A stretch of 64,000 bases of DNA from positions 2,707,001 to 2,771,000 of the forward strand of contig NZ_CP048829.1 in NCBI RefSeq assembly GCF_019355395.1. The letters run 5' to 3'. A program made the translations under genes and the position numbers. The notes beneath the pieces were generated by a model. That model worked only from the letters and a program-made list of their open reading frames with translations. It was not told the DNA's origin and searched no databases. The stretch is from Chordicoccus furentiruminis (GTDB lineage: Bacteria; Bacillota; Clostridia; Lachnospirales; Lachnospiraceae). Of this stretch, positions 34,626 through 42,554 are shown in pieces (the first letter of the stretch is position 1; each line of letters begins with the position of its first letter).

Positions 34626-34702
34626 GTTGGGCGAAAGCGGGAATTCTGACGGCGCGGAATGAACCGGATCGACAGTATCAATACGGATTGAGAAGAAAAT
34701 AG

Positions 34703-34764
34703 TTGACATATACCCCTGAAGGGTATATAGTCCCTGTCAGAACGAGATACCCGTGTGGGGTATA
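34703..34764 (+). promoter_or_regulatory. Copper operon promoter with two CsoR operators
   Basis: Perfect TTGACA (34703-34708), 17-base spacer, TATAGT (34726-34731). The spacer and -10 are covered by the palindrome TATACCCCTGAAGGGTATA (34709-34727). A second one, ATACCC-GTGT-GGGGTAT (34747-34763), lies just upstream of the ribosome site. Both match the C/G-tract, TA-flanked pattern of CsoR operators. Confidence 0.93.
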
Positions 34765-34775
34765 AGGAGGTCGGA

Positions 34776-35189
34776 ATGGCAGAAACAGACAAGGCACGCG
34801 CACTCGCATGCCGGTGCGGATCAGAGACGGGGAATGCATGTTCCTCTGACACGGATGAAAAAGCGCTGGAGGAGGCGGAGGCGGAAGCCGAGGACGCCTG
34901 CTGCGGAAGCGGGCGTCACAAGAACCGCACGCCGGAGGAGCAGAGAGCTCTCCTGCTGAGGCTGAAGCGGATAGAAGGACAGATCCGGGGTCTTGAGAAG
35001 ATGGTGGAGAACAATGCTTACTGTCCGGATATCCTGATTCAGGTTTCCGCGGCGACCAGCGCGCTCAACAGTTTCAACAAGACCCTGCTGGCCTGCCACA
35101 TCCGCGGCTGCGTTGCCCGGGATATCCGGGACGGGAAGGACGAATCCATTGACGAGCTCTGCGGAGTGCTGCAGAAGCTGATGAAATGA
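34776..35189 (+). CDS. csoR: CsoR-type copper-sensing repressor with Cys-rich N-terminal extension
   Basis: A 137-residue DUF156 repressor that leaves DNA on binding Cu(I). The core (about residues 50-137) has RLKRIEGQIRGLEKMV and the Cys-His-Cys copper ligands in AYCPDIL and CHIRGC. Ahead of it is an unusual 50-residue extension with five Cys (CRCG, NACSS, DACCGSGRH) and a long acidic run, which might bind copper or other metal. ATG 34776 has AAGGAGG upstream; a GTG at 34755 would lie in the operator. It is followed by copA. Confidence 0.92.
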   Translation: MAETDKARALACRCGSETGNACSSDTDEKALEEAEAEAEDACCGSGRHKNRTPEEQRALLLRLKRIEGQIRGLEKMVENNAYCPDILIQVSAATSALNSFNKTLLACHIRGCVARDIRDGKDESIDELCGVLQKLMK

Positions 35190-35211
35190 AGGAAGCGAGG
35201 AAACATTGCCG

Positions 35212-37815
35212 ATGAAACAGTATGTCGTGACCGGCATGACCTGCGCGTCGTGCCAGGCGCATGTCGAGAAGGCGGTGGCGAAGGTGCCGGGCGTGCAGTC
35301 CGTTACCGTCTCACTGCTGACCAATTCGATGGCAGTGAACGGTTCTGCGTCGGACGACGCGGTGGTCCGTGCGGTCGAGGCGGCCGGCTACGGCGCACAG
35401 CCGATGGCGCGGCCTGCGAAAGAAAGTGGAAGCAGCGGCCGGCTGGCTGCGGAGGAGGAGGCCCTGAAGGACCGTCAGACGCCGAGACTCATTCGGCGCC
35501 TGAAGCTTTCCCTGGTGTTCCTTGTGATCCTTATGTATGTCACGATGGGACACAATATGTGGGGCTGGCCGGTACCGGCGTTCCTTGTGCACAATCATAT
35601 CGGTCTGGCGATTCTGCAGATGCTGCTTGCGCTCATCGTCATGTTCATCAACCGCGATTTCTTTATCTCCGGATTCAGGTCGCTCCTCCATCTCGCCCCC
35701 AACATGGACGCGCTGGTCGCCCTGGGGTCCGGCGTCTCCTTCGGATGGTCGCTGTATGTCCTGTTCAGAATGACATGGATGGCAGCCAACGGGACGCCGA
35801 ACACGGATTTGATGCCGCTGTATCACAATCAGCTCTATTTTGAATCGGCGGCGATGATCCCCGCTTTCATCACGATCGGCAAGACGCTGGAATCTCTTTC
35901 CAAGGGGCGCACGACGGATGCGCTGAAGAATCTGATGAAAATGGCGCCGAAGACGGCTGTCGTCGAGCGGGACGGCAGGCAGGTCGAGACCGGCATCGAT
36001 GAGGTACAGCCGGGCGATATTTTCATCGTGAAGCCGGGCGAGTCGGTTCCGGTGGACGGCGTGATCGTGGAAGGGAGCACGGCCGTCGACGAATCCGCGC
36101 TGACGGGTGAATCCATTCCGGTGGACAAGACCGTGCATGATCAGGTCAGCGCCGCTACGATCAATCAGTCCGGCTTTATCCGGGCGAAAGCGACGCGGGT
36201 GGGTGAGGACACGACTTTCTCGCAGATTATCCAGATGGTGAGCGATGCCGCCGCGACGAAGGCGCCGATCGCCCGGATCGCGGACAAGGTTTCCGGTGTC
36301 TTTGTGCCGGCTGTGATCGGTATCGCAGCGCTGGTGATGGCCGGATGGATGATTTCCGGTGCAGCGCCTGCCGCCGCTCTGGAGAGAGCGATCACCGTAC
36401 TGGTGATTTCCTGCCCCTGCGCGCTGGGGCTTGCGACTCCGGTGGCGATCATGGTGGGCAACGGACTTGGGGCGAAGAACGGCGTTCTGTTCAAGACCTC
36501 CGAGGCGCTTGAGAACGCCGGAAAGATCCAGATCATCGCGCTCGACAAGACCGGGACGGTGACAGCCGGAAAACCGGTTGTCACGGACATCATTCCGGCA
36601 GACGGCGTTTCGGAGAAGGAACTTCTGACCGCGGCCTACGCGCTGGAACGGAAGAGCGAGCATCCGCTGGCCCGTGCCATCGTCGAGAAAGGAAGCGGGA
36701 TGGCGCTTCCGTCGAGGGATGTGACGGACTTCGAAGCGCTGACGGGCAGCGGTCTTGCCGGGCGGCTTGACGGACATCTGCTGCACGGCGGATCGGCGGC
36801 CTTCATCTCTGCCCTGACAGAGGTTCCGGACAGAATGCGGGCAGAGGCGGAGGCGCTGGCCGGAAGCGGAAAGACGCCGCTTTACTTTGAGCAGGACGGA
36901 AAGCTGATCGGGATGATCGCGGTCGCGGACGTGATCAAGGACGATTCGGCGCAGGCCGTGAAGGAAATGCAGCGGATGGGCATCGAGGTTGTCATGCTGA
37001 CCGGTGACAACGAGCGGACCGCGCAGGCGATCGGGAAGCAGGCCGGGGTGGACCGCGTCATTGCGGGCGTGCTTCCGGACGGCAAGGAGGCTGTGATCCG
37101 CGCCCTGCAGAAAAGGGGGCGCGTGGCGATGGTCGGCGACGGTATCAACGACGCGCCGGCGCTGACCCGGGCGGACACCGGCATCGCGATCGGAGCCGGG
37201 ACGGACGTGGCGATTGATTCGGCGGACATTGTTCTGATGAATTCCAGACTGTCCGATGTGTCCGCGGCGATCCGTCTCAGCCGGGCGACGCTGCGCAACA
37301 TCCACGAAAATCTGTTCTGGGCGTTTGCCTATAATGCAGTCCTGATTCCTGTGGCGGCCGGTCTTTACCCGCATCTGACGATCAGCCCGATGTGGGGCGC
37401 GGCGGCGATGTCACTCTCCAGCTTCACGGTCTGCATGAACGCGCTCCGGCTGAACCTGTTCCGGCTCCGCGACGCGTCCCACGATCATCCGATGAGGAAG
37501 AGGGCACTGCCGCCGGTTTCCGTCCCGGATCAGACGGCGGCCGCGGAGAATTTATATAAGAAGTCCGCTTCAAAAGCGGAGGTATACGCAAAGGAGGATT
37601 CAGAAATGAAGGAAACGGCAAAAATCGAAGGCATGATGTGCGGACACTGCGAGATGCATGTGAAGCAGGCACTGGAGGCGCTGGACGGCGTTGAAAGCGC
37701 GGTCGTCTCGAAGGACAGCGGCACTGCCGAGATGACACTCACCAAACCGGTGGAGGAATCGGCGGTCCGCAAAGCGGTCGAGGACGCGGGCTATCAGTTC
37801 AAGGGGATCGCGTAA
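35212..37815 (+). CDS. copA: Copper-exporting P1B-type ATPase with N- and C-terminal metal-binding domains
   Basis: An 867-residue Cu(I) pump. N-terminal HMA domain with GMTCASC, eight membrane segments, CPC motif SCPCALGLATPVAI, phosphorylation site DKTGTVTAGKP, and GDGINDAPAL. After a 50-residue linker (about 750-798) comes a second HMA domain, MMCGHC, at the C-terminus. Inside the linker a strong Shine-Dalgarno (AAAGGAGG, 37590-37597) precedes an in-frame ATG at 37606, so a separate CopZ-like product is possible. ATG 35212 is the likely start (TTG 35206 also in frame). Regulated by CsoR. Confidence 0.95.
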   Translation: MKQYVVTGMTCASCQAHVEKAVAKVPGVQSVTVSLLTNSMAVNGSASDDAVVRAVEAAGYGAQPMARPAKESGSSGRLAAEEEALKDRQTPRLIRRLKLSLVFLVILMYVTMGHNMWGWPVPAFLVHNHIGLAILQMLLALIVMFINRDFFISGFRSLLHLAPNMDALVALGSGVSFGWSLYVLFRMTWMAANGTPNTDLMPLYHNQLYFESAAMIPAFITIGKTLESLSKGRTTDALKNLMKMAPKTAVVERDGRQVETGIDEVQPGDIFIVKPGESVPVDGVIVEGSTAVDESALTGESIPVDKTVHDQVSAATINQSGFIRAKATRVGEDTTFSQIIQMVSDAAATKAPIARIADKVSGVFVPAVIGIAALVMAGWMISGAAPAAALERAITVLVISCPCALGLATPVAIMVGNGLGAKNGVLFKTSEALENAGKIQIIALDKTGTVTAGKPVVTDIIPADGVSEKELLTAAYALERKSEHPLARAIVEKGSGMALPSRDVTDFEALTGSGLAGRLDGHLLHGGSAAFISALTEVPDRMRAEAEALAGSGKTPLYFEQDGKLIGMIAVADVIKDDSAQAVKEMQRMGIEVVMLTGDNERTAQAIGKQAGVDRVIAGVLPDGKEAVIRALQKRGRVAMVGDGINDAPALTRADTGIAIGAGTDVAIDSADIVLMNSRLSDVSAAIRLSRATLRNIHENLFWAFAYNAVLIPVAAGLYPHLTISPMWGAAAMSLSSFTVCMNALRLNLFRLRDASHDHPMRKRALPPVSVPDQTAAAENLYKKSASKAEVYAKEDSEMKETAKIEGMMCGHCEMHVKQALEALDGVESAVVSKDSGTAEMTLTKPVEESAVRKAVEDAGYQFKGIA
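37606..37815 (+). CDS. Possible internally initiated CopZ-like copper chaperone
   Basis: In frame with copA. ATG 37606 is preceded at an 8-base gap by AAAGGAGG, the best ribosome site in the operon, and by a small hairpin (TCCGCTT-CAAA-AGCGGA, 37565-37581). The product would be a 69-residue HMA domain starting MKETAKIEGMMCGHC, the size of a CopZ chaperone. Whether it is made separately cannot be told from sequence. Confidence 0.5.
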   Translation: MKETAKIEGMMCGHCEMHVKQALEALDGVESAVVSKDSGTAEMTLTKPVEESAVRKAVEDAGYQFKGIA

Positions 37816-37838
37816 GACGGACATCATGATGAGAGAAA

Positions 37839-37868
37839 GACCGGGCGGCCGTGCCGTCCGGCCTTTTT
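37839..37868 (+). terminator. copA terminator
   Basis: CCGGGCGG pairs with CCGTCCGG around CCGTG, followed by TTTTT. Confidence 0.88.
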
Positions 37869-37882
37869 GGCAGTTATCGATA

Positions 37883-37912
37883 ATGACAGCAGCTATGTAC
37901 GCATGCTATAAT
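37883..37912 (+). promoter_or_regulatory. Promoter of the SH3-repeat protein
   Basis: ATGACA (37883-37888), 18-base spacer, perfect TATAAT (37907-37912) with an extended TG element. Confidence 0.75.
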
Positions 37913-37950
37913 GAGAATATAAGTACCATGAAGCATGATGGAGGTGTGAA

Positions 37951-38856
37951 ATGAAAAAGGTGAAGGGAAGGATGCTGCTGATTCTGGCAGCGTGTCTTGT
38001 GATGCTTGTCACGGGCGCTGTTTCGGTCAGTGCGGCGACGCTGAAGGCCGGGAGCGAAGGCGTGACGACCACGGGCGTCAACATGCGGTCGAAGGCGAGC
38101 AAAAGCGCGAGCCGTCTGACGACGATTCCCCGCGGTTATACCGTCTATATCAAGGGCGCAGCCGGCGGCTGGTATCACGTGTACTACAATGGAAAGACCG
38201 GTTACTGCTCCAGTAATTACGTGAAGGACATCAATACGGTCGCGAAGAACAAGTGGATGACCACAAGAGTGATGGCCGCTTCGATCCGGATGCGGAAGAG
38301 CGCGTCCTCCAACGCGAAGGTGCTCCTGACGATCAAATCCGGAAAACGCGTCGTGATTCTCGGAAAGACATCTTCCGGCAGATGGTACAAAGTATCGAGC
38401 TACGGCCGGATCGGCTATATCGAGGCCGGATATTTCACGACCGACGCGAAGACACTCTACGCGAAGAGCGGCGTGAATATGCGCAAGGGGCCGGCAACGA
38501 GCTACAAGAGAATTCTGACGGTGCCGAAGGGCGGCAAGGTGATCTGCTATAAAAAGGTGAACGGCTGGTGGCAGTGCAAGTACAACGGCCGGATCGGCTA
38601 TATTTCCGGAAGCTATCTTTCCGCCGGCAGAACATCCTCTTCCGGATCGGCGTCAACGACGGTTTCCTCCGGAACAAAGAAGAAGACGACGGCGGGCGTG
38701 GCGCTGCGGAGCGGCCCGGGCCGGAAGTACAGCTACCTCGACGGCATCGACAAGAATGAGTATGTACAGGTTCTGAAGACGCAGAACGGCTGGTCTTACA
38801 TCAGCTACAATGGTGAGAAGGGCTGGGTGTCCTCGAGTTATCTTAAGAAAGCATGA
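37951..38856 (+). CDS. Secreted protein with four bacterial SH3 repeats
   Basis: A 301-residue exported protein. Signal peptide MKKVKGRMLLILAACLVMLV with cleavage near VSAAT. Four SH3b modules follow (about 35-95, 105-165, 168-225 and 242-300), each with a GVNMRSK, SIRMRKS, GVNMRKG or GVALRSG start and a WY-Y-GK-GY or equivalent end. A Ser/Thr-rich linker precedes the last. No catalytic domain is present, so it probably binds cell wall or its fragments. Very basic overall. It has its own promoter and terminator. Confidence 0.9.
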   Translation: MKKVKGRMLLILAACLVMLVTGAVSVSAATLKAGSEGVTTTGVNMRSKASKSASRLTTIPRGYTVYIKGAAGGWYHVYYNGKTGYCSSNYVKDINTVAKNKWMTTRVMAASIRMRKSASSNAKVLLTIKSGKRVVILGKTSSGRWYKVSSYGRIGYIEAGYFTTDAKTLYAKSGVNMRKGPATSYKRILTVPKGGKVICYKKVNGWWQCKYNGRIGYISGSYLSAGRTSSSGSASTTVSSGTKKKTTAGVALRSGPGRKYSYLDGIDKNEYVQVLKTQNGWSYISYNGEKGWVSSSYLKKA

Positions 38857-38920
38857 GGCATATCCATTCCTGAAGCGGCTCGGGTGCCTTCTGTGCAGTG
38901 GGCGGACGACAGGAAAGGCT

Positions 38921-38953
38921 GGAGGGGAAGGAGAAATCCTTCCCCTCCTTTGT
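38921..38953 (+). terminator. Terminator of the SH3-repeat gene
   Basis: GGAGGGGAAGG pairs with CCTTCCCCTCC around AGAAAT, T-rich tail. Confidence 0.9.
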
Positions 38954-39086
38954 GCGTGAGAGGAGGATCCCGTATCTGCGCGAAGAAGAGACGGCCGGCG
39001 GCTGAAGGCATGGCCCGGCAGGATCGTGAACTGACGCGGGCCGTTGCAGAATCCGGCATGCCCGCGCGGGGTGAAGGGAGAGAACG

Positions 39087-39347
39087 ATGGAATGGAATAT
39101 TCTGGACCACAGTATCTACATCAGGAGCGGAGAAGGGAGAATTCTCGGAGAAGTGATGTTCCCCGAGAAGCAGCCGGGTGTATTTGACATCGAGCGGACC
39201 TATACGGCGGAAGAACTGATCGGATCGGATCTGCCCGCGCAGCTTGTGGACGCTGCGGTGAAACGGATCCGGGAGCAGGGAGGCAGGATAACGGCCAGCT
39301 GCCCGTTCGCGCTGAAGTACCTTCATCAGAAGGGGGTGCTCCGTTGA
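39087..39347 (+). CDS. Small GNAT-type N-acetyltransferase
   Basis: An 86-residue protein of the small YjdJ/GCN5-like type. Seen are the strand pair IYIRSGEGRILGEVMFPE, FDIERTYTAEELIGSDLPAQLVDAAVKRIREQGG and the ending CPFALKYLHQK, which together match the short acetyltransferase fold. Substrate unknown. GAAGGGAGAGAACG precedes the ATG. Its stop overlaps the start of the next gene. Confidence 0.8.
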   Translation: MEWNILDHSIYIRSGEGRILGEVMFPEKQPGVFDIERTYTAEELIGSDLPAQLVDAAVKRIREQGGRITASCPFALKYLHQKGVLR

Positions 39348-39691
39348 GCGGAGAAGAAACCGGCAGAGCCTGCTATACCTACATTCTCCGCTGCGCGGAC
39401 GGGACGCTCTATACCGGCTGGACGAATGATCTGGAACACCGGGTACGAACACACAACAGCGGGGCCGGCGCCCGGTATACGCGTTCCAGAAGACCGGTGA
39501 CACTGGTCTATTTCGAGACATTTGCCACACAGCATGAAGCGATGGCGAGGGAGGCCGGCATCAAGCGCCTCAGCCGGGCCGAAAAGGAAAAACTGATCCG
39601 GCGGGGAAGCGCAGGGAACGGGACGGAACGGAATACCCGGGATGACGAAGGAGAGGAACGACATGACACTGACGACACTTTGTTATATTGA
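39344..39691 (+). CDS. GIY-YIG nuclease-fold protein
   Basis: A 115-residue UvrC-N-like protein: YTYILRCADGTLYTGWTNDLEHRVRTHN gives the GIY-YIG core and Arg, followed by GARYTRSRRPVTLVYFE and HEAMAREAGIKRLSR. It resembles the YhbQ/YazA group of small nuclease-fold proteins of unknown target. It appears to start at TTG 39344, overlapping the previous stop (TTGA), which suggests translational coupling. Its end overlaps the Nudix-Maf gene by 29 bases. Confidence 0.88.
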   Translation: MSGEETGRACYTYILRCADGTLYTGWTNDLEHRVRTHNSGAGARYTRSRRPVTLVYFETFATQHEAMAREAGIKRLSRAEKEKLIRRGSAGNGTERNTRDDEGEERHDTDDTLLY

Positions 39692-40691
39692 ACAGAATGA
39701 CCAGTATCTGATGCTGCACCGGATTCGCAAGGAGAACGATCTCAACGAGGGAAAATGGATCGGTGTCGGCGGGCATGTCGAAAAAGGGGAGACGCCCGAG
39801 CAGTGCATCCGGAGAGAGACGAAGGAGGAAACCGGCCTTACGCTGGGCGGCGTGAAGCTTCGCGGCGTGGTGGATTTTCTCAGCGAACGGTGGGAAGACG
39901 AGGCGATGTACCTCTACACCTCGGATTCGTTTTCCGGTGAGATGCATGAGTGTGACGAGGGCGTGCTCCGCTGGGTGCCGAAGCGGGAGGTTTACCGTCT
40001 GAACCTGTGGGAGGGCGACCGGATCTTTCTTGACTATCTTCTGACGGACGAACCCTTTTTTCACCTGGAGCTCCGCTACGATGCGGAGGACCGCCTGATT
40101 TCCTCGAGAAGGCTTCCGTCCGTTATCCTCGCGTCCGCGTCGCCGCGCAGGCAGGAACTGATGAGACAGATCGGAATCGAGCCGATCATCATCCCGAGTG
40201 AACTGCCTGAGGAGCGGACGGAAACGGAACCCCGCCGGCTGGTGCAGAGTCTGGCGGATCACAAGGCGGAGGAAATTGCACGGCGTTTCTCACACGGGGA
40301 GACGGTGATCGGGGCTGACACAATGGTGACGGCCGGCGGGCGTATGCTCGGAAAGCCGGCGACTCATGAGGAGGCTGCCCGGATGATCGGGATGCTGGCA
40401 GGACATACGCATCAGGTTCTCACCGGTGTCTCCGTGATTCGCTGCGGCGGAAAGAAGGAGAGAAAGAAAATCCGTTTCGTGGAGGAAACGGCGGTGCACG
40501 TCGCGCCGATGACAGAAGAGGAGATTCTTCTGTACGCGGAGAGCGGGGAACCGATGGATAAAGCCGGCGCCTACGGGATACAGGGACCGTTCGCTGCTTT
40601 TATCAGCGGGATCGACGGTGATTTCTACAATGTGATGGGACTGCCGCTGCACCGGGTATGGGAAGCACTGAAAAAACTGGAGTCAGTCTGA
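39663..40691 (+). CDS. Nudix hydrolase fused to a Maf nucleotide pyrophosphatase
   Basis: A 342-residue two-domain protein. Residues 1-145 are an MutT-like Nudix hydrolase with a full Nudix box, GHVEKGETPEQCIRRETKEE followed by TGL. Residues 153-342 are a complete Maf protein: ILASASPRRQELM, IGADTMV, LGKPATHEEA, MDKAGAYGIQG and GDFYNVMGLPL. Both families remove non-canonical or damaged nucleotides, so the fusion would join two housecleaning activities. ATG 39663 has AAGGAGAGG upstream; ATG 39642 is also in frame. Confidence 0.9.
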   Translation: MTLTTLCYIEQNDQYLMLHRIRKENDLNEGKWIGVGGHVEKGETPEQCIRRETKEETGLTLGGVKLRGVVDFLSERWEDEAMYLYTSDSFSGEMHECDEGVLRWVPKREVYRLNLWEGDRIFLDYLLTDEPFFHLELRYDAEDRLISSRRLPSVILASASPRRQELMRQIGIEPIIIPSELPEERTETEPRRLVQSLADHKAEEIARRFSHGETVIGADTMVTAGGRMLGKPATHEEAARMIGMLAGHTHQVLTGVSVIRCGGKKERKKIRFVEETAVHVAPMTEEEILLYAESGEPMDKAGAYGIQGPFAAFISGIDGDFYNVMGLPLHRVWEALKKLESV

Positions 40692-40757
40692 CGGGCGTCC
40701 GATCTGCAGTAACCCGAAGCGGGACCACTGAAGCAACTGGAGTCAGTCTGACGGGCG
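40666..40757. repeat. Duplicated 32-base segment, 60 bases apart
   Basis: 40666-40697 and 40726-40757 are the same except for two bases. The first copy contains the last codons and stop of the Nudix-Maf gene (ACTGGAGTCAGTCTGACGGG), the second is untranslated. The exact 60-base offset suggests a small duplication. Confidence 0.85.
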
Positions 40758-40787
40758 GAGAGCCGCCTGCCGGACTGACCCGGAGCC

Positions 40788-41285
40788 TCATTTCTTCTGT
40801 GCGGCGGCCAGTCCGGTCTCTTCCAGAAAACGGTTTACCTGAATCTCCGCCTTGTTGCTGTAGCGGAGCGGATGACGAAAGCTGGCGGTTCCGATGACTT
40901 CGTTGCCGGCCATCAGCGTGCGGATGCCGTCGATGGTGCGGTCTGCCTTCCCGCTCGCCGAGCACGCAAAGATAGCCGTCTTCTTCCCCTCGAACGGGTG
41001 GCTGACGAGATATTCCCTGACAGCCGGCGTCATCCTTCCCGCCCAGACAGGAGAGCCCACCACAATCATGTCATACGCTTCCGGATCGTAAACGGTTGTG
41101 TTGAGACGCGCCTTTTCGTTGCGGATGGCCTCCCTGCCGCCGATGATGTAGCGAAGCGCATTCTTCGGCGGTTCGTTTTCCGGCCTGAGCCTCTCCAGAA
41201 CCGCGCCGCATTTGCGTGCGATCATCTGAGCGATATAATCCGTGTTTCCCTCAAGAGAATAGTAGACAACTAGAATTTTCATCAT
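40788..41285 (-). CDS. Flavodoxin-family protein
   Basis: A 165-residue FMN-binding electron carrier. Phosphate loop VVYYSLEGNTDYIA, VVGSPVWAGRMTP and FACSASGKADRTI form the FMN site. The family includes electron carriers and quinone-type reductases; partners are not evident. Probable promoter on the minus strand with TACAAT about 55 bases upstream. Start at 41285 or 41282. Confidence 0.9.
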   Translation of the reverse strand: MMKILVVYYSLEGNTDYIAQMIARKCGAVLERLRPENEPPKNALRYIIGGREAIRNEKARLNTTVYDPEAYDMIVVGSPVWAGRMTPAVREYLVSHPFEGKKTAIFACSASGKADRTIDGIRTLMAGNEVIGTASFRHPLRYSNKAEIQVNRFLEETGLAAAQKK

Positions 41286-41410
41286 AATCCTTTCTCATAA
41301 GCGGTCCGATGCGTTTTTTCTGCCTTCTTTATCTGCTTTTCGTCATTGTACAGCAAAATGCAGCGGATGACCAGAACCGTCCGGCCGGAAGCGGAACGGA
41401 TGGCCGGAAG

Positions 41411-42472
41411 TTACTGCGGACGGTCGGTTTTTCCGGCGTCCGGGGCATTGTGTCCGCGGTTCCGCCGTTTTTTGGTATATCGGTTCAGCTGCGCCTCCAC
41501 TTCTTTCAGAAGGTCATCGTACTGTTCATGAACCATATTCGGGAAAGCTTTCATCAGACGGCCGGAACCGAAATGAGTGGCTTCCGTCAGCTTCTGACGG
41601 GCTGCGCGATAGCTTTCCGTCAGCGCGTCACGCTGTGCGGCGAGTCCGGAGGCGACCGAGTCTTTCCGGGCGCTGAACTCCGCGGCCACAGCCTCTTTCC
41701 GGGTGTTGAATCCGGCGGCCATCTGCTCTGATTTTTCCTGAACCGCGTCGCGCAGCTCCGCACGGCCCAGCGCTGCCTGAACCTGACCATTCTGGACATG
41801 CTGAGCGGTCGAGATCGTCGTGTCGGCGATCGTGGCGCTGAGCTTGTCACTGATCGAGCGGATCGAGGCACGCAGCCGGTCAAGCTCGGCCAGTTTCCGG
41901 TTGAAGCCGACGACGGTGAGCACGGTCAGAATCAGATCCGCCAGGTAGAGGGCATAAAGAACCGCCATGATCGGCCATCCGCAGGTTTCGGGTACGACGC
42001 TGACCGTCTTCCGGCTGATCAGAGGATGAAGGACGCGGACGACGATGACGACCGCAATGCCCCAGATGATGCTGAATTCGAGACAGATATAGCCGTGAAA
42101 GTTCAGAGGCCGATCCCGGTAGTCCCACCACCGGGCGTGAAAGAGGTGATCAAGCGCCCAGCCGGCCGCCAGCTCCACCAGCGTGGTCAGCAGCATGCCG
42201 CCGAGAAAGAGAAGAAGCGTGTCGGTCCAGCCGCCACCCTGCATGGTGAAGGAAAAACCGAGCCGTGAGGCGGCTCCTTCGGCCGCATGGCCCGCGGACA
42301 GAACGGCGAGCATGCCGAAGCCATAGACAGGACAGACGGGACCGTTAAGAAATCCCCGGTTCACGACTTTGCCGAGACTGACGGCAAAGAACATGACTTC
42401 GACGATCCATCCGGCGAAGGAGTAAATCAGAAAGTAGGCGCAGATCTGGTAATACGTCATTCCAAACAGCAT
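41411..42472 (-). CDS. PF06541-type membrane protein with long coiled-coil tail
   Basis: A 353-residue protein. The N-terminal 205 residues have six hydrophobic segments and the family features FAGWIVEVMFFAV, NRGFLNGPVCPVYG, WWDYRDRPLNFHGYICLEFSI; these are called putative ABC permeases, though no ATPase is nearby. A long helical tail follows (about 205-330) with repeated EF-ARK, AAGFNTRKEAVAAEF-like heptads, probably cytoplasmic coiled coil. ATG 42472 is preceded by GGAGGAATACC; the longer frame overlaps the upstream gene. Confidence 0.82.
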   Translation of the reverse strand: MLFGMTYYQICAYFLIYSFAGWIVEVMFFAVSLGKVVNRGFLNGPVCPVYGFGMLAVLSAGHAAEGAASRLGFSFTMQGGGWTDTLLLFLGGMLLTTLVELAAGWALDHLFHARWWDYRDRPLNFHGYICLEFSIIWGIAVVIVVRVLHPLISRKTVSVVPETCGWPIMAVLYALYLADLILTVLTVVGFNRKLAELDRLRASIRSISDKLSATIADTTISTAQHVQNGQVQAALGRAELRDAVQEKSEQMAAGFNTRKEAVAAEFSARKDSVASGLAAQRDALTESYRAARQKLTEATHFGSGRLMKAFPNMVHEQYDDLLKEVEAQLNRYTKKRRNRGHNAPDAGKTDRPQ

Positions 42473-42554
42473 GGTATTCCTCCGTTGCGGTGCGGACCGG
42501 CGGATGCCTGCTCTGTCAGAAAACGGAATCCATCCGCCGGCGGGTCGTCGGCTT

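Noticed and set aside
35311-37374. Long minus-strand open frame opposite copA
   Set aside because: No motifs, Arg/His-rich, and copA motifs are unambiguous.
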